From Sphingomonas sabuli (GTDB lineage: Bacteria; Pseudomonadota; Alphaproteobacteria; Sphingomonadales; Sphingomonadaceae), in contig NZ_CP060697.1 in the NCBI RefSeq assembly GCF_014352855.1, positions 2,066,001-2,130,000 on the forward strand: a DNA stretch of 64,000 nucleotides. Reading direction: 5' to 3'. This document shows, one piece after another, positions 8,560 through 17,645 of the stretch. The notes below the pieces were generated by a model. It had not been told where the DNA came from. It made no database searches and saw nothing but the letters and a program-made list of their open reading frames with translations. Within the stretch, counting starts at the first letter, position 1; each line of letters starts with the position of its first letter. The position numbers were made by a program, and so were the translations under genes.

Positions 8560-9569
8560 CCAGCGCGGCGCCGCCGGACCATCCCGACGTTAGGCACGGC
8601 CGCGTCGGAGTATTGCTGATCAACCTCGGCACGCCCGACGCTCCGGACCCCGGAGCGGTGCGGCGCTACCTTGGCGAATTCCTGACCGATCCGCGCGTGA
8701 TCGAAATCCCGCGCTGGCTGTGGCGGCCGATCCTCCACGGCGTCGTGCTTCGCGTGCGGCCGAAGAAGTCGGCGCATGCTTATGGCCAGGTGTGGACCGA
8801 AGAGGGCTCGCCGCTGGCCGCGATCACCCGGCGTCAGGCGCTGGCGCTGCAACAGCAGCTGGGCGACGCGGTGCTGGTCGAACATGCGATGCGCTATGGC
8901 AATCCGGGCATTGCCGGAGCGCTCGACCGGCTGTTCGCCGCCGGGTGCGACCGGATCCTGACCGCGCCGCTCTATCCGCAATATTGCGCGGCCACGACGG
9001 CCAGTGCGAACGATGCGGTGTTCGCCGCACTCGCCGCGTTGCGCTGGCAACCCGCGATCCGCACTCTCCCGCCCTATTACGACGATCCGCTCCACATCGA
9101 CGCGCTGGTCGAAAGCCTGCAAATCCAGCTTCGCCAGCTCGACTTCGAACCGCAGAAACTGCTGCTCAGTTTCCACGGCATGCCCAAGCGCACGCTGGAA
9201 CTTGGCGATCCCTATCATTGCCATTGCCGCAAGACCGCGCGGCTGGTCGGCGAACGGCTCGATATTCCCACCGACATCGCCTTTCAGTCGCGGTTCGGCC
9301 GGGCCAAGTGGCTGGAGCCCGCGACCGACACGATGCTTGCTGCTTATCCGGGCCAGGGCGTAACCCGGCTGGCGATCGCCGCGCCCGGCTTTTCGGCCGA
9401 TTGCGTGGAGACTCTGGAGGAGCTCGACATTCGCGGCCGCGACACGTTCCTGAGCGCGGGCGGGACCCGGTTCGCGCGGCTCGATTGCCTCAACGATTCA
9501 CCCGAAGGAATGCACATGCTGGAGATGCTCGTGCGCCGCGAACTTGCAGGCTGGGTGCCGCAGGCATAG
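8556..9569 (+). CDS. hemH: Ferrochelatase
   Basis: 337 residues, standard length. The ferrochelatase signature LLSFHGMPKRTLELGDPY (with the iron-handling His in SFHG), then CHCRKTA, FQSRFGRAKW and the C-terminal PGFSADCVETLEELD (active-site Glu in the ETxEEL block) are all present. It inserts Fe2+ into protoporphyrin IX as the last step of protohaem synthesis. The ATG overlaps the acyl-CoA ligase stop by 4 bases (ATGA), so it is probably translated by coupling. There are no other haem genes in the window. Confidence 0.97.
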   Translation: MTSAAPPDHPDVRHGRVGVLLINLGTPDAPDPGAVRRYLGEFLTDPRVIEIPRWLWRPILHGVVLRVRPKKSAHAYGQVWTEEGSPLAAITRRQALALQQQLGDAVLVEHAMRYGNPGIAGALDRLFAAGCDRILTAPLYPQYCAATTASANDAVFAALAALRWQPAIRTLPPYYDDPLHIDALVESLQIQLRQLDFEPQKLLLSFHGMPKRTLELGDPYHCHCRKTARLVGERLDIPTDIAFQSRFGRAKWLEPATDTMLAAYPGQGVTRLAIAAPGFSADCVETLEELDIRGRDTFLSAGGTRFARLDCLNDSPEGMHMLEMLVRRELAGWVPQA

Positions 9570-9596
9570 GTGCCGTCAAACAGGAGGAGGATGGAT

Positions 9597-10319
9597 ATGG
9601 GCCGAGTGGCTATCGTCACTGGAGGAACGCGTGGAATCGGCGAGGCGATCAGCGTTGCCTTGAAAGACATGGGCATGACCGTCGCCGCAAATTACGCGGG
9701 TAATGACGACCGTGCACGCGCGTTCACCGATCGCACGGGAATCAAGGCGTTCAAATGGGACGTGTCGGACTATGACGCATGCCAGGCCGGCGTCAGCCAG
9801 GTCGAAAGCGAACTTGGTCCGGTCGATGTGCTGGTCAACAACGCCGGCATTACCCGCGACGCAACGATGAAGCGCATGGACCATGCCAAGTGGCAGGACG
9901 TGATGGACACCAACCTGGGCGGTTGCTTCAACATGGCCAAGGCGGTGTTCGAAGGCATGACCGGCCGCGGCTATGGACGCATCGTCAACATCGGGTCGAT
10001 CAACGGCCAGGCGGGCCAGTACGGGCAGGTCAATTACGCCGCCGCCAAGTCGGGCATCCACGGGTTCACCAAGGCGCTGGCACAGGAAGGCGCGCGCAAC
10101 GGCGTGACCGTCAACGCGATCGCGCCCGGCTATATCGACACGGACATGGTCGCCGCGGTGCCCGAGGAAGTGCTTGGCAAGATCGTCGCGCGGATCCCCG
10201 TCAACCGGCTCGGCAAGGCCGAGGAAATCGCCCGCGGCGTTACCTTCCTGGTCGATGAGAATGCGGGTTTCGTCACCGGCTCGACCCTGTCCATCAACGG
10301 CGGGCAGCACATGTATTGA
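9597..10319 (+). CDS. phbB: Acetoacetyl-CoA reductase (SDR family)
   Basis: 240 residues from the ATG at 9597, selected because AGGAGGAGG lies just upstream at proper spacing and because this gives the canonical PhbB N-terminus; an ATG at 9591 and a GTG at 9570 are in frame. The SDR fingerprint is complete: TGGTRGIG (8-15), NNAG (81-84), catalytic Ser134, Tyr147 and Lys151 (NYAAAKSG), and the C-terminal SINGGQHMY typical of PhaB. It reduces acetoacetyl-CoA to (R)-3-hydroxybutyryl-CoA with NADPH for polyhydroxybutyrate. Neither the synthase nor the thiolase gene is adjacent. FabG is the alternative, but NGGQHMY favours PhaB. Confidence 0.9.
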   Translation: MGRVAIVTGGTRGIGEAISVALKDMGMTVAANYAGNDDRARAFTDRTGIKAFKWDVSDYDACQAGVSQVESELGPVDVLVNNAGITRDATMKRMDHAKWQDVMDTNLGGCFNMAKAVFEGMTGRGYGRIVNIGSINGQAGQYGQVNYAAAKSGIHGFTKALAQEGARNGVTVNAIAPGYIDTDMVAAVPEEVLGKIVARIPVNRLGKAEEIARGVTFLVDENAGFVTGSTLSINGGQHMY

Positions 10320-10561
10320 CGGAGGCGCCGCCGCCTCCCGGGCCGCCGGTCAAAAGGTCCGTCACCATTGCCGGTCATGAAACGTCGATCGCGCTCGAAC
10401 CGCTGTTCTGGACAGCGCTCGAGCGCGCGGCTGTGGAACTGGGCTTGCCGCTCAACGCGGTGATTGCGCGGATCGACGCGGACCGGTTGGGGCAGTCGCC
10501 GCCGGCCAACCTCGCTTCCGCCATCCGCCAATGGCTATTCGCGCGCGCCCTCGACAACTGA
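10316..10561 (+). CDS. Ribbon-helix-helix domain protein
   Basis: 81 residues from a TTG that overlaps the phbB stop (TTGA); no ATG or GTG is available before the conserved block. After a proline-rich start comes KRSVTIAGHETSIALEP, the basic beta-strand of the RHH_4 family, then helices to residue 75. RHH proteins bind DNA as dimers, but members of this small family are mostly uncharacterised. Placement behind phbB suggests co-expression; a regulatory role in the PHB pathway is only a guess. The 3' end overlaps the opposite-strand ATP-grasp gene by 27 bases. Confidence 0.72.
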   Translation: MTEAPPPPGPPVKRSVTIAGHETSIALEPLFWTALERAAVELGLPLNAVIARIDADRLGQSPPANLASAIRQWLFARALDN

Positions 10562-11395
10562 CGCGACCGCCTGCGCGAAGGTAGCAACGGCGTCCGGGGC
10601 CTGGCCGAGGAACAGGGCCGGTTCGATCAATTCAAGCTCGATGACCTGCAACGCGCCGTCGTTACCGGCAACGATATCGACCCGGGCGTAAAGTGCCGGG
10701 GCCGGTGCGGCGCTCAGCGCTGCCTGCGCAAGGGCCGTAGCGCCCACCGGCGGATCGCACCGGGTGATGATCCCGCCATATTCGGGCTGGACGCGGAATT
10801 CTCCCGGCTGCGGCACCTTGGCGACGGCGTGACTGAAATTGCCGCCAAAGAAGATCAGCGACCATTCGCCGCTGGTCTGGATCGACCGCAGCCACGGCTG
10901 CACCATCATCCGCGTACCGCGCACGGCATCGGGCACGGCCTCGTCCCGACCCAAACGATAGGTATTGAAGGCGCTTGCAGAAACGAGGGGCTTCACGACC
11001 AGATCGTCGCTGCCGAACCGTTCGCTCGCGGACTGCAGCGCGCTGTTGTCCAACGCATCAGCGACGTGCGTCGGCACAACGGAAATGCCAGCATCGTACA
11101 GTTCCGACAGATAGGCCTTGTCGCTGTTCCACCGCAGCAGCGGCACCGGGTTCTGCACCGGCGCCGCATCGCGTTCCAGCCGGTCGAGCACCGCCAGCCA
11201 GTCGCCAAAGCGCTGGTGATACCCCCAAGCGACGAGCGGCATGACAAGGTCGAATTCCCCCGCGGCAACCGGGTCCATCCAGCATCGCGGAACGACCGTC
11301 GCGCCGGTGGCGGCAAGAGCATCGGCTTCCACGTCATACGCCCAGCGCCACTCGACCGGGTAATCCGGCCGCGGGGTAAGGACCGCGATCTTCAC
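10535..11395 (-). CDS. ATP-grasp domain protein (glutathione-synthetase-like fold)
   Basis: 286 residues. The N-terminal pre-ATP-grasp region (KIAVLTPRPDYP) is followed by DLVMPLVAWGYHQR, then the ATP-binding lysine region DLVVKPLVSASAFNTYRL, MMVQPWL, and the Mg2+-binding acidic and Asn-like region in LYARVDIV with VIELELIEPALFL. This matches ATP-grasp ligases that couple a carboxylate to an amine or thiol; the closest described group is the prokaryotic glutathione synthetase ATP-grasp domain. Substrates are unknown. It begins 4 bases after the NAD-GDH stop, so it is very likely co-transcribed with it, hinting at a glutamate-related substrate. Confidence 0.78.
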   Translation of the reverse strand: MKIAVLTPRPDYPVEWRWAYDVEADALAATGATVVPRCWMDPVAAGEFDLVMPLVAWGYHQRFGDWLAVLDRLERDAAPVQNPVPLLRWNSDKAYLSELYDAGISVVPTHVADALDNSALQSASERFGSDDLVVKPLVSASAFNTYRLGRDEAVPDAVRGTRMMVQPWLRSIQTSGEWSLIFFGGNFSHAVAKVPQPGEFRVQPEYGGIITRCDPPVGATALAQAALSAAPAPALYARVDIVAGNDGALQVIELELIEPALFLGQAPDAVATFAQAVASVVEGARE

Positions 11396-11399
11396 CGGC

Positions 11400-14300
11400 C
11401 TATCGGGCCAGCAGGATCCGCGCCTGGGCTGCGACCTGCGCCAGCATGGGCGACGTCACCACGCCCTGGCGGCGGGCACGCGCAATCAGGTCGCGGAACT
11501 GGTCGATGCGCGACGAATGCTTGCTGACCCAGCTTTCGACGCCCGCCTCCGGATCCTTGCCGCGCAAGCGGCCAAGGAAATCGATCCGCAACTGTTCGAA
11601 ATCGCGCGCCAGCCCGGCGGTCAGCAGCCGTTCCCACTGGTCGCGCGGCGTGAAGCGCGCAATCTGCTGCTGCGCCCAATCCAGACCCAGAGCTTCGCCC
11701 AGCTGGGTGTAGGCGCGGGTCAGCGCCAGCTCGTCGATATCGTCGCGCGCGGCGAGCGCGGCGAGGCCGAACACGCCGTCCAGTTCGTACAGCCGGACGA
11801 GGCCGCGGACGATATCCTCGTCGGCGCCAAGCTCGACCAGATGGTCGCGGCGCGCCGCCGCTTCGTTGCGCACTTCGGACCGAATGAGCTTGGTCGCGGC
11901 GGCGGAAATCTTGCGCACGCCGCGATCGAGCAGCTTGCACATCGCGCTGACGCTGGGCTCCCCGCTCGCAGCACGCAGGATGTCGGACAGATGCGCGTGA
12001 ACGCTGCGGGCGGCGATGGCGAACAGTTCGACGCGGACTTCTTCCGGCAACTCCGCATGTTCGATGCGCGACCACAATTTATCCAGGTCGAGCAGCCGTT
12101 CCGCGACCAGGAAGGCGATGATCACCTGGCCCAGCGACGCGCCTTCTTCTTCCGTCATGTCGAGCGCGACGACCGGACCCAGCCGGTTGACGATGCGGTT
12201 GGCGACGCGGGTCGAAATGATCTCGTTGCGCAACCGGTGGGCGCGGATCGACGCGGCGTGCGTAGTTCGCATCGCCTTCGGGAACGACGCGAACAGTTCG
12301 GGCTCGAGCAGCTTTTCCTTTGCCAAGTTCATCTGCTCGGCCGCGTCCTGCAGCGCGATCTTGGACATCGACAGGACGACCGCCAGTTCCGGACGGGTGA
12401 GGCCGCGATTTTCCTGGCCTCGGCGAAGCAGTTCATCGCTCGCGGCAAGACCTTCGACCTTGCGGTTCAGGCGGCCCGAGGCCTCGAGGATCTCGATCGT
12501 CCGGACATAGCCGGGCAGGGATCGCGCGCCGCCGCTTTCGGCGATCGACAAGGCCAGTGACTGGAGCCGGTTGTCCTCCAGCACCATTTCGGCAACGTCG
12601 TCAGTCATCTTGACCAGCAACGCATTGCGCTTCGCCAGCGACAACTTGCCCTCCCGCATTTCGCGGTTGAGCGGAATCTTGATGTTCACTTCCTTGTCGG
12701 AGCAATCGACGCCGGCGCTATTGTCGATGAAGTCGGTGTTGATGCGACCGCCCTTCATCGCGAACTCGATGCGCCCGGCCTGCGTGATCGCCAGATTGGC
12801 GCCTTCGCCGATGACCTTCGCCGCAACGTCCCGGCCGTCGACTCGGATCGCATCGTTGCTTGGGTCGCCGACCGCCGCGTCGCTTTCCGGGGTGGCCTTC
12901 ACATAAGTGCCGATGCCGCCGAACCACAGCAGGTCCACCGGCGCCTTGAGGATGGCGTTCATCAGCGTCGCGGGATCGACGGTCGCGGCGTCGATGCCCA
13001 GCGCCTCGCGCGCCTGTTTCGACAAGGGAATAGACTTTTGCGTACGCGGGAAGACGCCGCCGCCGGCGGAAATCTTGGCGGTATTGTAGTCGGCCCAGCT
13101 CGACCGCGGCAGCGCGAACATGCGCTTGCGTTCCGCATAGCTGGTCTTGGGGTCCGGATCGGGATCAATGAAGATGTGCCGGTGGTCGAACGCGGCAATC
13201 AGCCGGATCGACTTGGACAGCAGCATGCCGTTGCCAAACACGTCGCCCGACATGTCGCCGACACCGGCCACCTTGACCGGGTCCTTTTGGACATCGACGC
13301 CCATTTCCAGGAAATGACGCTGCACGGAAATCCACGCGCCGCGCGCGGTGATGCCCATCGCCTTGTGATCGTAGCCGTTCGACCCGCCACTGGCGAACGC
13401 GTCGCCAAGCCAGAAACCGTGGTCGAGCGCGATGCCGTTGGCGATGTCGGAAAATGTCGCCGTGCCCTTGTCGGCGGCGACGACGAAATAGGGGTCGTCG
13501 CCATCGCGGACGACCACGCGCTCGGGATGCACGACCTTATTGTCGACGATGTTGTCGGTGATCGACAGCAGCGCCCGGATGAAGATCTTGTAGCTTGCCG
13601 TGCCTTCGGCGACCCACTTGTCGCGATCCGTCGGCGGCGGCAGCAGCTTGGGATAGAAACCGCCCTTGGCCCCGGTCGGAACGATGACGCTGTTCTTGAC
13701 CAGCTGAGCCTTCATCAGGCCAAGGATTTCGGTGCGGAAGTCGTCGCGCCGGTCCGACCAGCGGATACCGCCGCGGGCAATCGGCCCGCCTCGCAGGTGG
13801 ATGCCCTCGACGCGCGGCGAATAGATCCAGATCTCGCGCCACGGCACCGGGGCCGGAAGCCCGGGGACTTCGGCGGAGTTGATCTTGAAGGCCAGCGCTT
13901 CCGCCGCTGCGGGCGAGAAGGCGTTGGTGCGGATGATCGCTTCGACCAGCGCGCGCATGCGGCGCAGGATGCGGTCGTCGTCGATCGACCGGACATTGGC
14001 CAGCGCGTCGTCGAAGGCGCTTCGGCATCGTTCGATGGCCGCGTCGCGCCCGCGCGTCGCCGGATCGTGCAACGACCGGAACAGGCCGGTGATCGCCTGC
14101 GTGGCTTCGGGCGCCCGGCGCAGGGCGTCGGCGATCGTCAACAGGCCGAAGGCGCTGCCGGTCTGGCGAAGGTAGCGGAACCAGGCGCGGATCCACACGA
14201 CCGCGGTCGGATCGAGCCCGGTGAACAACACCAGCTGGTTGAACTCGTCATCTTCCGCCGCGCCCTCGAGCACGTTGGAAATGGCTTCCTCGATGACCGC

Positions 14301-16019
14301 CGCGCGCTCCAGGATCGGGGTGACGTCCTCGACCCCCGGCAGCTCAAGCCGGAAATCGTGGATGTAGCCGATGGACCCGCCGGCCAGCGAAGTCGGAATT
14401 TCCTCCAGCACCTTGAAGCCGAAATTTTCAAGGACCGGGACGGCTTCGGACAGCGGGATGAGGTCGCCGCGGCGATAGGTCTTGAGCTCAAGCTCGTGCA
14501 TGCCGTGCGACGACCGGCACAGACGCACCGAACGCTGGTCGTCATCGGCCAGTTCGGACAGCCGAACCACGTCCTGCGCGGCTTCTTCCGGACTGGTGCG
14601 GGTGCGATAGCCTTCGGGGAAGGCGGGCAAGTAGCTGAGCGCGAGCCGGGCAGCGCGCGGAGCGCCGGCGGCGGCGATCAGTTCGGCCTCGACCGCCGGG
14701 CTCCAGCCGCGCACCATCTCCACCACGGCGGCGTCGAGCGCGTCGGCATCGGGCAGTTCGGACGCTGGGTCGATCGGCAGGGTAAAGCGGATGAGCGCCA
14801 GTTCGCCTTCGCCAAGTTCGACCTGCCAGCTGCTGATCGGGGCTTCGATTTCCGATTCCAGCATCATGCCGATAGCGCGGCGACGGGCGGTGGTCAGCTC
14901 GTCGCGGGGCAGCCAGACGAAGGCATACAGGTGCCGGCGCAGCGCACCTGGCAGCAACAGCAATTTCGGCCGCGGCCGGTCGGCCAGGCTCATCGCGGTC
15001 AGCGCCGCGGCGCGAACTTCCTGTTCGTCGAACGAGATCAGCAGATCGTGCGGCAGCGTCGAAATGACGTGCGCCAGCGCCTTGCCGGCGTGGCTGGACG
15101 GCGCGAATCCCAATTCCCGGTCCAGCTCGGCCAGGCGCTGGCGAAGCACCGGGACGTGCTGGGCGGACGTGCGCAACGCCTCGCTCGTCCACAGGCCGGT
15201 GTGCACCGACAATTCGCCATTGCCCAGGCGGACCATCACGACGTCCAGCGGGACGCGGCGGTGAACCGGCGAAATACGATCGGCCTTCAGGATCAGGACC
15301 GCGCGGTCCTCCTGCGCCAGGTGCGCGATCGCGGCCTGGGCCGCGTCCTTCTCCCACAGCGCGCTTTCATGCCTGAGAATGCCGAGCGCGTCGCTGACCT
15401 GGCCCTTCTTTCCGAAATTGCCGTGGCCTAGCAGGGTGAAATTATCGGCGGCCAGCCAGCGCAGCAGGGCGGCGCTCTCGGGATCGGTCTCGGCGATGCT
15501 TTCGGCATCCTCGACCATCCGGGCCAGCATCGGCTTCCAGTCGCGCACGGCGGCGCGCACATCTGACAGGACGCGCTTGAGCTGGCGGACCACTTCCTGG
15601 CGGCCGCGCGCATCGGCGCGGTCGAGCTCGAGGTAGATGATCGATTCCGGCTCGCCTTCGCCCATCTTCACGACCCGGCCGTCCTTGTCGCGGGTGACCT
15701 TGACGATCGGGTGCAGCAGGCGGTGGACGCTCAGGTCGCGGGCGGCCAGTGCGCCGGCGACGCTGTCGACCAGGAACGGCATGTCCTCGTTAACCGCGAC
15801 CAGCCGCATGCGCCGGCGGCCGGCTTCGCCGCCAGTCGATTCCATCTGGATCGACGTGGTGCGCGGCGCGCGAACGGCGAGGGCGGACGCGATGAATTCC
15901 GCGGCTTCGCACTGGCGGGCCTTATCGAAGCTCTCGGTCTCGCCGGGCAGGGCGTTGCTGGTCAATGCAGAGCGAATGGTATCGACCAGCGTCTTCGGCA
16001 GGCGCGGCTGGGCGGTCAT
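11400..16019 (-). CDS. NAD-specific glutamate dehydrogenase, large (GDH-180) type
   Basis: 1539 residues, the size of the 180-kDa bacterial GDH class. An N-terminal regulatory region with ACT-like segments spans about residues 1-700. The catalytic core has GGIRWSDRRDDFRTEILGL, the substrate lysines of KAQLVKNSVIVPTGAKGGF, GVGDMSGDVFGNGMLLS, and the NAD-fold block GEGANLAITQAGR; an alpha-helical C-terminal domain follows. It oxidatively deaminates glutamate to 2-oxoglutarate, normally as a catabolic, allosterically controlled enzyme. It is followed after 4 bases by the ATP-grasp gene. It is a long single gene in an otherwise ordinary context. Confidence 0.96.
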   Translation of the reverse strand: MTAQPRLPKTLVDTIRSALTSNALPGETESFDKARQCEAAEFIASALAVRAPRTTSIQMESTGGEAGRRRMRLVAVNEDMPFLVDSVAGALAARDLSVHRLLHPIVKVTRDKDGRVVKMGEGEPESIIYLELDRADARGRQEVVRQLKRVLSDVRAAVRDWKPMLARMVEDAESIAETDPESAALLRWLAADNFTLLGHGNFGKKGQVSDALGILRHESALWEKDAAQAAIAHLAQEDRAVLILKADRISPVHRRVPLDVVMVRLGNGELSVHTGLWTSEALRTSAQHVPVLRQRLAELDRELGFAPSSHAGKALAHVISTLPHDLLISFDEQEVRAAALTAMSLADRPRPKLLLLPGALRRHLYAFVWLPRDELTTARRRAIGMMLESEIEAPISSWQVELGEGELALIRFTLPIDPASELPDADALDAAVVEMVRGWSPAVEAELIAAAGAPRAARLALSYLPAFPEGYRTRTSPEEAAQDVVRLSELADDDQRSVRLCRSSHGMHELELKTYRRGDLIPLSEAVPVLENFGFKVLEEIPTSLAGGSIGYIHDFRLELPGVEDVTPILERAAVIEEAISNVLEGAAEDDEFNQLVLFTGLDPTAVVWIRAWFRYLRQTGSAFGLLTIADALRRAPEATQAITGLFRSLHDPATRGRDAAIERCRSAFDDALANVRSIDDDRILRRMRALVEAIIRTNAFSPAAAEALAFKINSAEVPGLPAPVPWREIWIYSPRVEGIHLRGGPIARGGIRWSDRRDDFRTEILGLMKAQLVKNSVIVPTGAKGGFYPKLLPPPTDRDKWVAEGTASYKIFIRALLSITDNIVDNKVVHPERVVVRDGDDPYFVVAADKGTATFSDIANGIALDHGFWLGDAFASGGSNGYDHKAMGITARGAWISVQRHFLEMGVDVQKDPVKVAGVGDMSGDVFGNGMLLSKSIRLIAAFDHRHIFIDPDPDPKTSYAERKRMFALPRSSWADYNTAKISAGGGVFPRTQKSIPLSKQAREALGIDAATVDPATLMNAILKAPVDLLWFGGIGTYVKATPESDAAVGDPSNDAIRVDGRDVAAKVIGEGANLAITQAGRIEFAMKGGRINTDFIDNSAGVDCSDKEVNIKIPLNREMREGKLSLAKRNALLVKMTDDVAEMVLEDNRLQSLALSIAESGGARSLPGYVRTIEILEASGRLNRKVEGLAASDELLRRGQENRGLTRPELAVVLSMSKIALQDAAEQMNLAKEKLLEPELFASFPKAMRTTHAASIRAHRLRNEIISTRVANRIVNRLGPVVALDMTEEEGASLGQVIIAFLVAERLLDLDKLWSRIEHAELPEEVRVELFAIAARSVHAHLSDILRAASGEPSVSAMCKLLDRGVRKISAAATKLIRSEVRNEAAARRDHLVELGADEDIVRGLVRLYELDGVFGLAALAARDDIDELALTRAYTQLGEALGLDWAQQQIARFTPRDQWERLLTAGLARDFEQLRIDFLGRLRGKDPEAGVESWVSKHSSRIDQFRDLIARARRQGVVTSPMLAQVAAQARILLAR

Positions 16020-16117
16020 GCGGGTGAATGCTCCAAGGAAGGACGCGATGCGCGCGGCCTATAGCCTCCGGCTCGCGGCGGGGACAAGGACACCCGCCGG
16101 ACTTTTTTGCAACCTTG

Positions 16118-17404
16118 CTAGGCGCCCACCTTGCGAATGGCACGCTCGACCATGGCGTCGTCGTCGACGATCGCCACTGCTTCATGAACGCCGTCGCGCG
16201 TGCGGCGGGTCAGCACCAGCGCGAACTCCTCGTCGCTTTCGACCGCCGACAGCGTCGGCGCCGTGCGCAGCTTTTCGCGCGCCTGTTCGGTCCGGGTGTC
16301 GGTCTTCGGCTGCGGCCGGCGCGCGGCGCGTTCGGCGACGACCAGGGCCTTGAGGCCGCCGGCCTGCCGGGTGATGAACTCGAAGAAGGCGCCGGTCTCG
16401 ACACCCTGCCGATGCGCAAAGGACAAGGCTGCGGAATATTCGGTCAGCCGCGCCTTGTCGTAGTCGATGCCGAAGACGAGCTTAACCACCGGGGTCATCG
16501 GCGCGCGTGCCTGCGCCTTCATGCCCGAATCCTCGAGCAGTTCGGCATAATCGTCCGGCTCGGCCATGGCGGCGAGCGCGAAATCATAAGCCCTGGACAA
16601 CGCCCGATAGAGCGCCTCGCGGCTGCGCCCTTCGGCATCCTTGACCGCCTCGGCGCTTTCGCGCGCGGCCCACAACCGGTCGGCCAGCCCGGCGTCGTCG
16701 CCAAGTTCGGTTCCCAGGTCCTCGGCTGGCTCGTCGATGTGCGGCACCTGGTACGCCGCCGCCGGCTCGGCCAGCGGTTCGGTCAGGTCCAGCGGCTGGT
16801 CGTCGAACGCCACCGCGTCGGTCAGCTCCAGCGGCTCTTCGTCCGCCGCAATGGGGGGCAAGGCAGCGCGCAGCACCGGGGCCACGCCATCGCCCTTCTT
16901 CCAGTTGATCACCCCGTAGATGAAATCGATCGTCTCGCCGTCGGAAGAGAAGGGCATCAGGATGCCGCGATAGGAAATCGTCTCGTTGCGCTGATTATCG
17001 AATTCGGCCTCGAAGCCGACCGGCGCGCGGTTGGCGATGATCTGCATGTAATGATCGGTCAGCCGCGACAGCAGCGACCGGCTCGGCACCTCGTCGATGG
17101 TGGTGACTTGTTCGGGCAGGTCGCATTCGACGCGGATGGCATCGCCGATGTAGGGCGTCGCCGGATTGTCGCGGCCGGCGGTAAAGTCGAGCAGGACGCT
17201 GTGCGGCGCGAAATCCTTGAGGTCGCCCGGCTCCAGGTCCTCGATCGACGGATAGTCCCGCCCGTCGAGCAGCGAGACCCAGTAATTGTAGGCGCGGACG
17301 TGCATCCGACGTTCGTCGGTGCCGATCGAGGCATCAGGCCCATGATCCTCCGCCGCCGTATCGGCGGTTTCGAACTCGGCCGCATAATCGCGATAGCTGT
17401 CCAT
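16118..17404 (-). CDS. PAS-domain protein of unknown function
   Basis: 428 residues. Residues about 33-165 read as a PAS_5-like domain: RAYNYWVSLLDGRDYPS, GDLKDFAPHSVLLDF, and the closing strands YRGILMPFSSDGETIDFIYG. The rest is rich in Ala, Glu and Pro, with no recognisable enzyme domain; a C-terminal segment (ARRPQPKTDTRTEQAREKL) is basic and probably helical. No histidine kinase, GGDEF or DNA-binding domain is seen. Such proteins in alphaproteobacteria are thought to sense or localise, but the function of this one is unknown. It lies 98 bases downstream of the NAD-GDH start on the same strand and is probably a separate unit. Confidence 0.7.
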   Translation of the reverse strand: MDSYRDYAAEFETADTAAEDHGPDASIGTDERRMHVRAYNYWVSLLDGRDYPSIEDLEPGDLKDFAPHSVLLDFTAGRDNPATPYIGDAIRVECDLPEQVTTIDEVPSRSLLSRLTDHYMQIIANRAPVGFEAEFDNQRNETISYRGILMPFSSDGETIDFIYGVINWKKGDGVAPVLRAALPPIAADEEPLELTDAVAFDDQPLDLTEPLAEPAAAYQVPHIDEPAEDLGTELGDDAGLADRLWAARESAEAVKDAEGRSREALYRALSRAYDFALAAMAEPDDYAELLEDSGMKAQARAPMTPVVKLVFGIDYDKARLTEYSAALSFAHRQGVETGAFFEFITRQAGGLKALVVAERAARRPQPKTDTRTEQAREKLRTAPTLSAVESDEEFALVLTRRTRDGVHEAVAIVDDDAMVERAIRKVGA

Positions 17405-17569
17405 TCAGCCGCCCCGTTAAATTCAGTCCGAAGTGAATGCCGCGAACAGGGTTACCAAAATGTTAAGCATGTTCGCCAAATCGGATGGCCCGCACCCGCT
17501 TGCGGGGCGGCGTGGCCGCTGGTAGGGCGGCGCCCGCTGCGCGGGTTTCGGCCCGTCGCCTGGCGAAAT

Positions 17570-17645
17570 GCCGCTTTAGCTCAGCTGGTAGAGCACATCA
17601 TTCGTAATGATGGGGTCAGGTGTTCGAGTCACCTAAGCGGCACCA
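17570..17645 (+). tRNA. tRNA-Thr (anticodon CGT)
   Basis: 76 bases with an encoded CCA end. The acceptor stem GCCGCTT pairs with AAGCGGC (17635-17641); the D arm is GCTC/GAGC; the anticodon stem CATCA/TGATG encloses the loop TTCGTAA, giving anticodon CGT (Thr, ACG codons); the T stem AGGTG/CACCT encloses TTCGAGT. All arms pair. A decayed coding sequence begins directly after the CCA, see the pseudogene entry. Confidence 0.97.

Noticed and set aside
13038..15431. A 797-codon open frame on the plus strand opposite the NAD-GDH gene
   Set aside because: It follows codon-position GC of the GDH gene on the other strand, has no recognisable domain or RBS, and is Arg/Ala/Gly-rich as expected of antisense frames in GC-rich DNA.
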